A DNA stretch of 10,135 nucleotides. Source: Symbiobacteriaceae bacterium. GTDB taxonomy: Bacteria; Bacillota_E; Symbiobacteriia; Symbiobacteriales; Symbiobacteriaceae. Shown here piece by piece: positions 1 to 6,421 of this stretch. The notes below the pieces were generated by a model. The model searched no databases. It worked only from the letters and a program-made list of their open reading frames with translations, and was not told where the DNA came from. Positions within the stretch are counted from its first letter, which is position 1; each line of letters begins with the position of its first letter. Both the position numbers and the translations under genes were made by a program. Location: assembly GCA_027356675.1 (NCBI GenBank), contig DAHVXO010000137.1:1-10135 (forward strand), in the 5' to 3' direction.

Positions 1-170
1 ATATACCCCACCAGTTCGCCCGGCTGGATCTGAAACGAGATGTTGTCGACGGCGACCTTGGTGTTGTACTCGCGGGAGACCAGGGAGCGCAGGGCACCCA
101 GGGCCCCCTCCCGCCGCTTTGCGATCTTGAACTCCTTGCGCAGGCCCTGCACGTCGATGAGAGCGCTCAC
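1..170 (-). CDS. ABC transporter ATP-binding protein (COG4586-like), N-terminal part
   Basis: This gene runs off the left edge and only its first 56 codons are visible. The product starts VSALIDVQGLRKEFKI and continues with a basic RREG..GALRSL..REY segment, then VAVDNISFQIQPGELVGY. That is the typical N-terminus of the ABC ATPases that pair with ABC-2 type permeases (COG4586/DrrA-like), including the extra basic stretch before the first core strand. The Walker A motif would begin just beyond the edge, so ATP binding itself cannot be checked. The GTG start at 170 is supported by GGAGG seven bases upstream. The protein should energise export through partner permeases at the membrane. A permease tail lies immediately upstream on the same strand (184-324), but it is truncated, so whether this ATPase still has a working partner depends on sequence beyond the window. 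Confidence 0.85.
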   Translation of the reverse strand, partial: MSALIDVQGLRKEFKIAKRREGALGALRSLVSREYNTKVAVDNISFQIQPGELVGY

Positions 171-183
171 TCTGTCGCCTCCA

Positions 184-324
184 CTATGAGCCTGTGCCCG
201 AATACCGGCGGGTTCCCGCCACCCAGACCAAATAGACTGCGGCGAACGTCACCAGGCCGACCACAGGGGTCAGATAAGCGAACACCGGGTGAAAGAGCAC
301 CCCGCTCCGCCCCAGAAGGTCTGC
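184..324 (-). pseudogene. C-terminal remnant of an ABC-2 type permease (COG3694-like)
   Basis: Read on the minus strand, this frame gives ADLLGRSGVLFHPVFAYL, then a hydrophobic transmembrane-like segment (TPVVGLVTFAAVYLVWV), then GTRRYSGTGS and TAG at 186-184. The LLGR...YL.PVVGL...W...RRY..TGS pattern matches, from memory, the end of COG3694 ABC-2 permeases, which occur in operons with COG4586 ATPases. Only about 46 residues remain, against roughly 260 in a full permease. The similarity stops where the nuclease gene's stop codon begins (326-328). No well-placed ribosome binding site precedes the only internal start, GTG at 300, which would give 38 residues. I therefore read this as a gene remnant left by a recombination or deletion that brought the nuclease gene next to the ATPase gene. 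A translated single-helix micropeptide is a less likely alternative. Confidence 0.6.
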
Positions 325-325
325 C

Positions 326-934
326 CTACTTCTGCTTGGCGTCGTGGTACTCGGAGATCTGCCAGAGCCCGATGCCTTCGTCGCGCGCCTCCGTCTGGAG
401 TTGGCGGAAGAAGTCTGCAGCAGCCACGTTCGGGGCGATGGTCATCGACTGTGCGTATCCCGCCCGAATCAGGAGGGCGTTGACCCAGGTGCCATCATCC
501 AAGTACAGGTGCAGCAACTCCCGTCCGTACCGATCCTGATGCGCGACGTCGTAGCGGTAGCGAACCCGGGTGTTCGGCGGCAGCAGGGACTTGGTGAAAT
601 CCGAGGCCTCCTGGCCGAAGGTCTGGACCGGGCGCCGCGGGTCGACGGTCTCGGGGGTATTGATGCCCAGCAACCTGACCTTCCGTTTCTGACCGTACCC
701 TTGAATTTCCACTGTGTCACCGTCCACCACTCGCACGATGGCGGCGGTGGGCAGCTTCTTCAACTCGGTGGCGCTGGTACGCAGGCCTTTTTCGGACTTG
801 ATGCCCTCGATTTGTGCGGCCGTGGGGAGCCGATACCGGGCAGCCGACTTCGCTCCGCCCCCACTGCCGGCGCTCCAATACCAGAGCCCTGCCAGGACCA
901 GTGCCACCATCCATGCAAGTGCGGAACGCTTCAT
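326..934 (-). CDS. Exported thermonuclease (staphylococcal nuclease homologue)
   Basis: This 202-residue protein starts MKRSALAWMVALVLAGLWYW, an uncleaved anchor or signal peptide, followed by a linker to about residue 60 and one SNase domain (about 62-192). Key positions are visible: VVDGDTV at 69-75 (metal-site Asp71 and Asp73), VRLLGINTPET at 86-96 (Arg87 and Glu95, matching Arg35 and Glu43 of the staphylococcal enzyme), and DRYGR at 134-138 (Arg138, matching Arg87). Asn92 stands where the staphylococcal enzyme has the calcium ligand Asp40; this GINTPE variant is common in the family. It should cleave DNA and RNA outside the membrane, with calcium. The start is uncertain. ATG at 934 has AAAGGAG 11 bases upstream, GTG at 940 uses the same site with 5 bases, and ATG at 958 has its own GGAGGG. 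All three keep the signal segment. Confidence 0.9.
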   Translation of the reverse strand: MKRSALAWMVALVLAGLWYWSAGSGGGAKSAARYRLPTAAQIEGIKSEKGLRTSATELKKLPTAAIVRVVDGDTVEIQGYGQKRKVRLLGINTPETVDPRRPVQTFGQEASDFTKSLLPPNTRVRYRYDVAHQDRYGRELLHLYLDDGTWVNALLIRAGYAQSMTIAPNVAAADFFRQLQTEARDEGIGLWQISEYHDAKQK

Positions 935-1063
935 GTACACCGGCTCTCCTTTCAGCATCTGACCCTCCGCACGATCCAAACAGGAACGAAACATCCGGAA
1001 GGAGTTTCGACCCGTCTCACGAATCGGCCATAGTGGGGTCTCTGTGCGAGGGGGTGACGTTCG

Positions 1064-1522
1064 ATGCTCAAGTGTCCGGACTGCGGCCGTGCCGGCGGCC
1101 CGTTTCGCCTGCGCAATCAGATTCAGGCAGACGGCCAATTGCTCCGGGGGTGGACCTGCCCGTGCGGCACTACGTTCCATGCCACCGCCGGCGCCGAGCG
1201 GCCATCCGCATCGCAGGCCCTTTACAGCGGCTTCACCGTGGAGTGGAACGGGAAGACGCAGGCGGTCAGCCTGAAACATATGGGCAAGCACGAGACGACC
1301 TGGGGCATGGGTCCCTGGACGATCGCCGTCTCCGGGCCCCCGGATGGTCCGGGTACCCGTGTCGTCACGCTGCTGGTGGGCGAGGAAGAGTCCATCGGCG
1401 AATGGCGCTTACAGCCGGGCTGGGGTCCCAGCGAGATCGGGCGGCGGCTCAAGGTCTGGCCGCTGCCATCGGACCTTTCGCCGGAGTTGCTGGCCAGGGT
1501 CATCGTCCGAGTGCTCGGTTAG
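1064..1522 (+). CDS. Zinc-ribbon protein of unknown function
   Basis: This 152-residue protein opens with a probable zinc ribbon: CPDC at residues 4-7 and CPC at 32-34, giving four cysteines in a CxxC-x24-CxC arrangement. The following WNG...GPWTIAVSGPP, VVTLLVGEEESIGEWRLQPGW and a C-terminal PLPSDLSPELLARVIVRVL segment suggest a small beta-rich domain with a terminal helix. No signal peptide or membrane segment is seen, so it is probably cytoplasmic. The ATG start has a strong purine-rich GAGGGGG site about nine bases upstream. It is transcribed away from the nuclease gene and ends at an intrinsic terminator, so it seems to be a single-gene unit. I do not recognise the family. Zinc binding is inferred from cysteine spacing, and any nucleic-acid role is speculation. 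Confidence 0.8.
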   Translation: MLKCPDCGRAGGPFRLRNQIQADGQLLRGWTCPCGTTFHATAGAERPSASQALYSGFTVEWNGKTQAVSLKHMGKHETTWGMGPWTIAVSGPPDGPGTRVVTLLVGEEESIGEWRLQPGWGPSEIGRRLKVWPLPSDLSPELLARVIVRVLG

Positions 1523-1523
1523 C

Positions 1524-1549
1524 GGCGGGTCCCTGGCGGACCCGCCTTT
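1524..1549 (+). terminator. Intrinsic terminator after the zinc-ribbon gene
   Basis: A perfect 9-bp stem (GGCGGGTCC paired with GGACCCGCC) with a 5-base loop is followed by a short TTT run. It starts two bases after the TAG of the upstream gene. Because the next gene converges and ends at 1562, it may also stop minus-strand transcription, although no T run follows on that side. Confidence 0.7.
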
Positions 1550-1561
1550 GCGCGCCCGAGA

Positions 1562-2113
1562 CTAGAGGTCGCTGCTGGACCGGTAGCGCAAGTACTCCTC
1601 GTACCGCCGCAGCAACGCCCGCCGCCCCGCGTAATCGGGGCAAGCCCGGGCCACCAGGGCCCAGAAGCGGGGGCCGTGGTTCAATTCGCCCAGGTGACAG
1701 ACCTCATGGATCAGCACGTACTCGAGGAGTTCGTGCGGCCCGCCCCGCAGCCGTTCTGAGACCTGGATGTTCCGGGTGCGACCGCTGCAGGAACCCCAGC
1801 GGCTCTCCTGCTTCTTGAAGCGGACCTTGCCCATCCCGAAGCCGTAGGACTGCTGGTTGATCTTGGCGGCCCACGCCGCCAGCGCCGCGTCCGTGGTTAC
1901 TGGCGAGGGCGTCAGACCCGGCGGGGGGCCGGTCTCGGCCACCTGTGCGGCCAGAGCCTGCGCCCGCTCCAGGCGGGGCTGCAGACGCCCCATCAGGATG
2001 TCGATATGCCGCCGTTGCTCGGTGTGCGGGAGGCGGCTGGAGATATAGAGAATGATCTCCCCGTCCTTGATCCGTCCGGAAGAGTTCTGCTTGTCCTTGA
2101 AGACGATCTTCAC
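1562..2113 (-). CDS. YgjP/DUF45-family metallopeptidase
   Basis: This 183-residue protein carries the signature of the YgjP (DUF45, COG1451) family. It has ESRWGSCS at 103-110, the zinc-binding helix HEVCH at 136-140, and LNHGPRFW at 144-151, whose His146 is the likely third zinc ligand. Glu137 would be the catalytic base. Family members resemble SprT/M48-type zinc peptidases, and their physiological substrate is poorly known. It is somewhat shorter than usual (about 230) and has an Ala/Pro-rich linker around 53-80. The start is set by a four-base GTGA overlap with the stop of the upstream DNA glycosylase gene, with GGGGGTGA as ribosome binding site. An upstream ATG-like start at 2155 would add 14 residues inside the neighbour and is less likely. 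The overlap implies translational coupling and co-expression with the glycosylase. Confidence 0.88.
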   Translation of the reverse strand: MKIVFKDKQNSSGRIKDGEIILYISSRLPHTEQRRHIDILMGRLQPRLERAQALAAQVAETGPPPGLTPSPVTTDAALAAWAAKINQQSYGFGMGKVRFKKQESRWGSCSGRTRNIQVSERLRGGPHELLEYVLIHEVCHLGELNHGPRFWALVARACPDYAGRRALLRRYEEYLRYRSSSDL

Positions 2114-2838
2114 GCCGTCACCCCCAGGCGCGGACACGTATCCTGCAAAGGACACCCGGCGCAGGCCGGACGGGCCTTGAGGCAGAGGCGGTGCCCCAGG
2201 GTGTCGATCTGGGCATGGTACTCACCCAGCCGCTCTGCAGCCGCCGGGAGGTAGGTATGGAAGAACTCCTGCATGTCGTCATACGCCGCGTCGGGCGCCA
2301 GGATACCCAACCGCGCGAAGATGCGCCGGGTGTAGGTGTCCATGGGCATCACCGGGGCATGGGCAGCGTAACAGAGAATACAGTCGCCCGTCTCGGGGCC
2401 GATTCCTCGCAGGTTCAGCAACTCCAGGCGCAATTCTTGCAGTGGGCGGGCGAGCAGCGCCCCGAGGTCACCCGCGTAGTGAGTGAATACGTGGTCCAGA
2501 AAGTCCCGCAGCTTGCGGGCCTTCTGGTGGTAATATCCCGTGGGCCGGATGAGCGCCTCTATGGTCGCCTGAGGCGTTGCGTAGAGTCTCGCGGGCTCCA
2601 GGAGCCCCGCATCCCGCAGCGCCAGCAACGCCCGCTCCGTATTGGTCCAGGCGGTGTTTTGCACCAGAATGGCGCCTACGATCATCTCAAATGCAGGAGC
2701 GGCGGCAGGCGCCGGCACGCCCACGGCGGGCCACCAATGGCGAGGGCCGAAATGGCCCTCCAGGCGCTCCAGGATGCCAAGCAGGTAAGGTGACCAACCG
2801 CCCACCGGCTCGGCCGTCACAGGGAAGGGCTGGTGCAA
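2110..2838 (-). CDS. HhH-GPD DNA glycosylase with [4Fe-4S] cluster (endonuclease III/MagIII-like)
   Basis: The 242-residue product has the endonuclease III superfamily plan. The helical domain contains FEMIVGAILVQNTAW (about 50-64). The helix-hairpin-helix LLNLRGIGPETGDCILCYA (about 140-158) leads to the catalytic-aspartate segment MDTYTRR (Asp167). A C-x6-C-x2-C-x5-C iron-sulfur motif spans Cys219 to Cys235. The lysine used as nucleophile by bifunctional endonuclease III (GxGxKTA) is Glu149 here. This GIGxE..D form is typical of the Helicobacter MagIII 3-methyladenine glycosylase group, so a monofunctional base-excision enzyme for alkylated bases is the likeliest reading. Two adjacent TTG codons (2841 and 2838) follow a perfect GAGGTGAT site; the second has the better spacing. 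The downstream YgjP-like gene overlaps it by GTGA, so the two form an operon. Confidence 0.88.
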   Translation of the reverse strand: MHQPFPVTAEPVGGWSPYLLGILERLEGHFGPRHWWPAVGVPAPAAAPAFEMIVGAILVQNTAWTNTERALLALRDAGLLEPARLYATPQATIEALIRPTGYYHQKARKLRDFLDHVFTHYAGDLGALLARPLQELRLELLNLRGIGPETGDCILCYAAHAPVMPMDTYTRRIFARLGILAPDAAYDDMQEFFHTYLPAAAERLGEYHAQIDTLGHRLCLKARPACAGCPLQDTCPRLGVTA

Positions 2839-2866
2839 CAAATCACCTCAATGTCACGGATGTGGC

Positions 2867-2896
2867 AGAAGGACGGCCCACTGTGGCCGTCCTTCT
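2867..2896 (-). terminator. Hairpin between the secreted-protein gene and the glycosylase operon
   Basis: A perfect 12-bp inverted repeat (AGAAGGACGGCC paired with GGCCGTCCTTCT) encloses a 6-base loop. It lies 33 bases past the stop of the 2929-3759 gene and upstream of the glycosylase start on the same strand, so it is well placed as a transcriptional terminator. The T-rich tract is weak and mostly inside the stem, so partial readthrough is possible. Confidence 0.5.
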
Positions 2897-2928
2897 TCCT
2901 TTCGCACTCTGCCCTGCGAAGTCCTGTT

Positions 2929-3759
2929 TCACTCCGTCCGGCGCCGGGTGGCCGCAGTTGCGGGACCCCAGGCGCCCTCGGACCCGATCAGGAAGGCGAT
3001 GCCCGTCCCTTCGGTCCAGGTCTTGGCATCCGTATTGATGGAGATGGTGCCCGTGGCGCCCTGGGGGGCCGTGCCCAGGGAGATGCCCAACCGCAGGCCC
3101 AGCCAGGTATGTGTATAGTTGACGAAGACGTTGGTCCACCGGCCCTGGACACTCGCTGAAACCGGTCGAAAGTTGACGAACAAATCCCAGGATTCGACTT
3201 GATCGTCGACGGTGTAGCTGGCGATGCCGTTGGTATGCTGGTCGCGGCGAACGCCGTCGAATAGGGTCGATGAGACGTAGACGAGATCACCTGCAGTCCA
3301 GCGCACGTCGATCACATCGGTGGGGGCATCGATCAGGCGGTATTCAGTCTCCCGCCAGTGCCCGCTGATGGCCGCCTGCTCCGAGTAGGTGCCATCCCGG
3401 TTCTGCCACTCGTAGAGCCAGAGACTCAGAGTGAAGTCCGCCTTGCGTCCCGCGGCCGTGTGGACAGAGCGGCCGAGGGCTGAACCCCGGTCGGGTCCAA
3501 GACCACCACGGAATCTGGGTCCACCGCCGGGACGGGGCCCCCTCTCGCCCGCCCCAGCCTCCTGGTACCCAACCACCCGCAGCCCCAGCGCCCCCATCCG
3601 CTCGGCCACCGCCGCCGGGCCGCCCCCGCCCCGGATCGCGATCCGAGCCGCCGCCTCCACTGCCTCGACCGTCCTGGGCGGACTGCCCCCCGCCAGACTT
3701 GCGGCAGGCACGCATAGCGCCAACAGGATTCCGAATCCCACCGCTGCGACCTTCGCCAC
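2929..3759 (-). CDS. Secreted protein of unknown function
   Basis: The 276-residue product has a clear signal peptide: a short AKVAAV start, a hydrophobic core GFGILLALCVPAA, and a likely signal peptidase I site SLA-GG near residue 23. After it come a short alanine-rich helical segment with an RMGALGLRVVGYQEA motif (54-68) and a Gly/Pro/Arg-rich low-complexity linker (about 69-95). The rest is long and beta-rich, full of Trp, Tyr and Thr (for example TLSLWLYEWQN, DVRWTAGDLVYVSS, NVFVNYTHTWLGLRLGISLG). This suggests an extracellular beta-sandwich domain. I do not recognise a family. GTG at 3759 is chosen because GGGGG lies nine bases upstream and it begins the signal peptide directly; a TTG at 3783 is an alternative. 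It is transcribed divergently from the DinB-fold gene. Confidence 0.72.
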   Translation of the reverse strand: MAKVAAVGFGILLALCVPAASLAGGSPPRTVEAVEAAARIAIRGGGGPAAVAERMGALGLRVVGYQEAGAGERGPRPGGGPRFRGGLGPDRGSALGRSVHTAAGRKADFTLSLWLYEWQNRDGTYSEQAAISGHWRETEYRLIDAPTDVIDVRWTAGDLVYVSSTLFDGVRRDQHTNGIASYTVDDQVESWDLFVNFRPVSASVQGRWTNVFVNYTHTWLGLRLGISLGTAPQGATGTISINTDAKTWTEGTGIAFLIGSEGAWGPATAATRRRTE

Positions 3760-3784
3760 GCCGGCAGGCCCCCTATGGCACAAT

Positions 3785-3821
3785 CTGACCTATCCTGCTG
3801 CGGTCAGTCGCTTCCTGCTGC
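3785..3821. repeat. Inverted and direct repeats upstream of the secreted-protein gene
   Basis: CTGACC (3785-3790) and GGTCAG (3802-3807) form a dyad with an 11-base spacer. TCCTGCTGC occurs twice, at 3793-3801 and 3813-3821, exactly 20 bases apart. The cluster lies 26-62 bases upstream of the GTG start at 3759, a position where an operator could act, but no known factor site is recognised. Confidence 0.35.
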
Positions 3822-3964
3822 CGTATGCCGACAAGAATACTCCGACTTCAAGCGAATGATACCTGTCCTTCCAGAACTGGTTAGATTCTTCTCCGCACAG
3901 GAACCGTGGGTGGACCAGTGGAATGCCTCAACTAGCAAGCACACCGAAGGATGGGGTCATTTCA

Positions 3965-4396
3965 ATGCCGGAGGCAAGCATTCAGTTGCTCCTGGATCAG
4001 ATGGACTACACGTTCGGACACGGCGGTTGGTTTCGGGCCCTGGACAGGGCGGTGGAAGGACTAACAGCGGAGCAGGCTGCGTGGCACCCCGGTCACGGGG
4101 TGAACACCATCTGGCAGACTGTCAACCATCTGACCTTTTGGAAGACGCTTTGCGCCAGACGCTTGGATGGCGCACCCCTCACGGCAGAGCGGATCGACAA
4201 CACCACTACCTTCGGGAACGCCGGTCAACCCGGCGATGAACTGGCATGGCGCATCGCCCTGGAGCTCCTCGCCAGTGCGCACAGGGCCTACCACCTGAAG
4301 GAATTGTTTCTGGTCCTGAACGTGCATGATGCCTACCACCTGGGCCAGATCGTTACGATTCGAAAGCTCCAGGATTCCTGGCCCAGAAGTAGTTAG
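3965..4396 (+). CDS. DinB-like four-helix-bundle metalloprotein
   Basis: This 143-residue protein is recognisable as a DinB/YfiT-type member of the DinB superfamily: LLLDQMDYTFGHGGWFRAL, then EGLTAEQAAWHPGHGVNTIWQTVNHLTFW, and near the end NVHDAYHLGQIVTIRKLQ. The three expected metal-ligand histidines are His55 (in VNHLTFW), His121 and His125 (in HDAYH). Related proteins include bacillithiol- and mycothiol-dependent transferases and damage-inducible DinB of Bacillus; the reaction of this one cannot be told from sequence. I chose ATG at 3965, preceded by GGATGGGG eight bases upstream and matching the usual family N-terminus. The in-frame ATG at 3923 would add 14 unconserved residues. It seems to be a single gene with no terminator hairpin immediately after it. 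Confidence 0.85.
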   Translation: MPEASIQLLLDQMDYTFGHGGWFRALDRAVEGLTAEQAAWHPGHGVNTIWQTVNHLTFWKTLCARRLDGAPLTAERIDNTTTFGNAGQPGDELAWRIALELLASAHRAYHLKELFLVLNVHDAYHLGQIVTIRKLQDSWPRSS

Positions 4397-4602
4397 ACCT
4401 GATCAGCGACGCCCCGTGGCAAGGTTGGACTATAGGATGGAAATCTAGATCCAATCAGGGAACCGGCAAGATACCGTCGTCACCCGCCAGTCGCACACTT
4501 CGGCGGGGAAGCCCGCGACCGATTGCGTTGCAAGGCATGTACAGTTGCGCCCCATGACAGGAACCGAGGCCGGTCCCCAACCCGTAGGGAGAACGATACT
4601 AA

Positions 4603-4626
4603 GGGCCAGGAGATAACTCCTGGCCC
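4603..4626 (-). terminator. Terminator after the cyclophilin lipoprotein gene
   Basis: A perfect 10-bp stem (GGGCCAGGAG paired with CTCCTGGCCC) with a 4-base loop lies 12 bases beyond the stop of the minus-strand cyclophilin gene. On the minus strand it is followed by TTAGTAT, a poor but usable T tract. The rest of 4397-4602 holds nothing I can support: the only ORF there, a 63-codon minus-strand one, runs through this hairpin and lacks a ribosome binding site. Confidence 0.65.
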
Positions 4627-4638
4627 CGACTTGCATGG

Positions 4639-5343
4639 CTACTTGACCTCGATCGTGATGGTCTGAATCACCGGGGGGACCTTCGGCCGGCTCATGGCGC
4701 CGTCCGATCCCCTCACCGTCTCAACCGCGGAGATCTTCAGCACGACGTCCATACCCTCCACCACCTTGCCGAACTGGGTGTAGTTGGGTTGCTGGTCCAG
4801 CCCCTTGCACCCGGCCCCGTTGCAGATGAAGAACTGGCTGCCGTTCGTGTTGGGTCCGGCGTTGGCCATCGCCACGATGCCCGGATCGTACGAGCGCTTG
4901 ACCGGCAGTTCATCGGCGAACTTGTACCCAGGCCCGCCGCCGCACGTCCCCACGGGGTCGCCGCCCTGGATCATGAAGTCCTTGACAATCCGGTGGAATA
5001 TCAGGCCATCATAGAACCCGTCCTTGGCGAGGAACACGAAGTTGTTGACCGTCTTCGGGGCATCCTTGGCAAAGAGCTCGATCTTGATGTTCCCCAGCGA
5101 TGTCTTCAGCGTCGCATAGTACTGCTTGGCTGGATCGATTTGCATGGCAGGGGGAGCGCTCCACTGTTTTTTGTTGCCCGCCGGGGTCGGTGCCGGACCC
5201 TGTGGTACGATGACGGTAGTCTTCGGGGTGCTGCCATAGGCAGCCGACGGGGATCCCGGGTTGGTCCTCGCCTTGTCGGCGACGCCGCCGCACCCACTCA
5301 GGATCAGTGTTGCAGCCAGTGCTACCATCCATTTTATACGCAT
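4639..5343 (-). CDS. Peptidyl-prolyl cis-trans isomerase, cyclophilin type, lipoprotein
   Basis: This 234-residue protein starts with a lipoprotein signal peptide ending LILSGC, so Cys18 should be lipidated and the enzyme anchored on the outer face of the membrane. A Pro/Thr/Ser-rich linker runs to about residue 72, followed by one cyclophilin domain. Active-site residues correspond well to human CypA: Arg118 (FHR), Phe123 and Gln126 (DFMIQGGD), Asn161, and Gln170 and Phe172 (GSQFF). The Trp121 position is glycine (GLDQQPNYTQFG), as in cyclosporin-insensitive bacterial forms. It should speed folding of exported proteins by proline isomerisation. Three cysteines (134, 174, 179) are unusual and could form a disulfide. 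AGGAGGG lies ten bases before the ATG. It is divergent from gluQ with 99 bases between starts. Confidence 0.92.
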   Translation of the reverse strand: MRIKWMVALAATLILSGCGGVADKARTNPGSPSAAYGSTPKTTVIVPQGPAPTPAGNKKQWSAPPAMQIDPAKQYYATLKTSLGNIKIELFAKDAPKTVNNFVFLAKDGFYDGLIFHRIVKDFMIQGGDPVGTCGGGPGYKFADELPVKRSYDPGIVAMANAGPNTNGSQFFICNGAGCKGLDQQPNYTQFGKVVEGMDVVLKISAVETVRGSDGAMSRPKVPPVIQTITIEVK

Positions 5344-5374
5344 ACCTGACTGTCCCTCCTCTTCGATACTCCAT

Positions 5375-5403
5375 AGCTTACAACGCACCGCCGAGGAGGG
5401 CAA
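5375..5403 (-). promoter_or_regulatory. Possible sigma-70-type promoter of the cyclophilin gene
   Basis: On the minus strand TTGCCC (5403-5398) and TAAGCT (5380-5375) are separated by 17 bases and sit 32 bases before the ATG. The match to consensus is partial (4 of 6 and 3 of 6), so this is only a suggestion from spacing and position. Confidence 0.3.
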
Positions 5404-5442
5404 GCGGGGAGCATGCCGAATTCCTCCGTCAGGTGATCGGAC

Positions 5443-6408
5443 ATGATCCGCGGCCGTTTTGCGCCCACTCCATCCGGACAGATGCACATCGGCAACGCCC
5501 GCACAGCCCTGCTGGCCTGGCTGCAGGCCCGCAGCGCCGGCGGCGCCTTCGTGCTGCGCATGGAAGATCTGGACCGGGCCCGCTGCCGGTCCGACCTGGC
5601 GCACCAGGTGCTCGAAGACTTGCGCTGGCTCGGCCTTGACTGGGACGAGGGGCCGGATGTGGGCGGTCCCATGGGGCCGTACGTGCAGAGTGAGCGGACG
5701 GATGCTTACGGCGCCGCCCTGGACCGTCTGCGCGCCGCAGGCTGGCTCTACCCATGCTTTTGCTCCCGCGCTGAACTCGCAGCCATCGCCAGCGCCCCCC
5801 ACGGGCTGACCGCCGAAGGGCCCAGCTACCCCGGCACCTGCCGCCGCCTGACGCCGGCGCAGGTCGCGCAGGCCAGGGCGGCCCGCGCCAAACCCCCCGC
5901 CCTCCGCTTCGCCCTCCCGGACGCGGCCGTGACCTGGGATGACCTGGTCGCCGGCCCCCAGGTCTTCGGTCCAGGCGCCGGCGGCGACTTCGTGGTCTTG
6001 CGGGCCGACGGGATCATCGCCTACCAGTTGGCCGTCGTGGTCGATGATGCCGCCATGGGCATCACAGACGTCCTGCGCGGGTGGGACCTGCTGGACTCGA
6101 CACCGCGCCAGATCCTGCTGTTCCGGGCCTTGGGCCTCCCCGTGCCCCGGTTCGCCCACGTGTCCCTGCTGTTCGGCCCTGACGGCGCCCGGCTCGCCAA
6201 ACGCCACGGCGCCGTGGCGCTGGCCGCCATGCGGGCAGCCGGCACGGCCCCCGAGACGCTCGTCGGTCACCTGGCCTACCTCAGCGGCCTGCTGGACCGG
6301 CCGGAGCCGGTCCGCCCAGCGGACCTGGTTGCCAAATTCGACCTGGGGCGGGTGCCCCGCACGCCGGTCACAGTCACGACCGACACCCTGGACCGCTTGA
6401 GCCGCTAA
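5443..6408 (+). CDS. gluQ: Glutamyl-Q tRNA(Asp) synthetase
   Basis: This 321-residue protein is a truncated class I glutamyl-tRNA synthetase paralogue without an anticodon-binding domain, as in the GluQRS family. It has the HIGH-like SGQMHIGNART (HIGN at 15-18), the EDLDRAR segment (41-47) and a KMSKS-like LAKRHG (251-256). It also has the zinc site typical of the family: Cys105, Cys107, Tyr129 and Cys133 (CFC...YPGTC), with the same Tyr-x3-Cys spacing as the E. coli enzyme. GluQRS activates glutamate without tRNA and attaches it to the queuosine at position 34 of tRNA(Asp), so the host should make or salvage queuosine. AGGTGAT lies five bases before the ATG. The C-terminal part after 290 is short and variable. 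Its 3' end converges on the 79-residue gene with a 13-base gap. Confidence 0.93.
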   Translation: MIRGRFAPTPSGQMHIGNARTALLAWLQARSAGGAFVLRMEDLDRARCRSDLAHQVLEDLRWLGLDWDEGPDVGGPMGPYVQSERTDAYGAALDRLRAAGWLYPCFCSRAELAAIASAPHGLTAEGPSYPGTCRRLTPAQVAQARAARAKPPALRFALPDAAVTWDDLVAGPQVFGPGAGGDFVVLRADGIIAYQLAVVVDDAAMGITDVLRGWDLLDSTPRQILLFRALGLPVPRFAHVSLLFGPDGARLAKRHGAVALAAMRAAGTAPETLVGHLAYLSGLLDRPEPVRPADLVAKFDLGRVPRTPVTVTTDTLDRLSR

Positions 6409-6421
6409 GACCAGAAACCGA

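Noticed and set aside
935..1291. Long upstream extension of the nuclease frame to 1291
   Set aside because: The extension overlaps the zinc-ribbon gene on the other strand, has no family similarity, and several starts with ribosome binding sites lie directly before the signal peptide.
814..1818. 334-codon plus-strand frame across nuclease, zinc-ribbon and YgjP genes
   Set aside because: It cuts across three supported genes and has a low-complexity Arg/Pro/Gly translation typical of high-GC shadows.
4445..4636. 63-codon minus-strand frame after the cyclophilin gene
   Set aside because: It starts inside the terminator region, has no ribosome binding site and a non-protein-like composition.
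5344..6270. Large antisense open frame continuing the cyclophilin frame across gluQ
   Set aside because: It is a GC-rich shadow of gluQ codons. The lipoprotein signal at 5343 gives the natural start.
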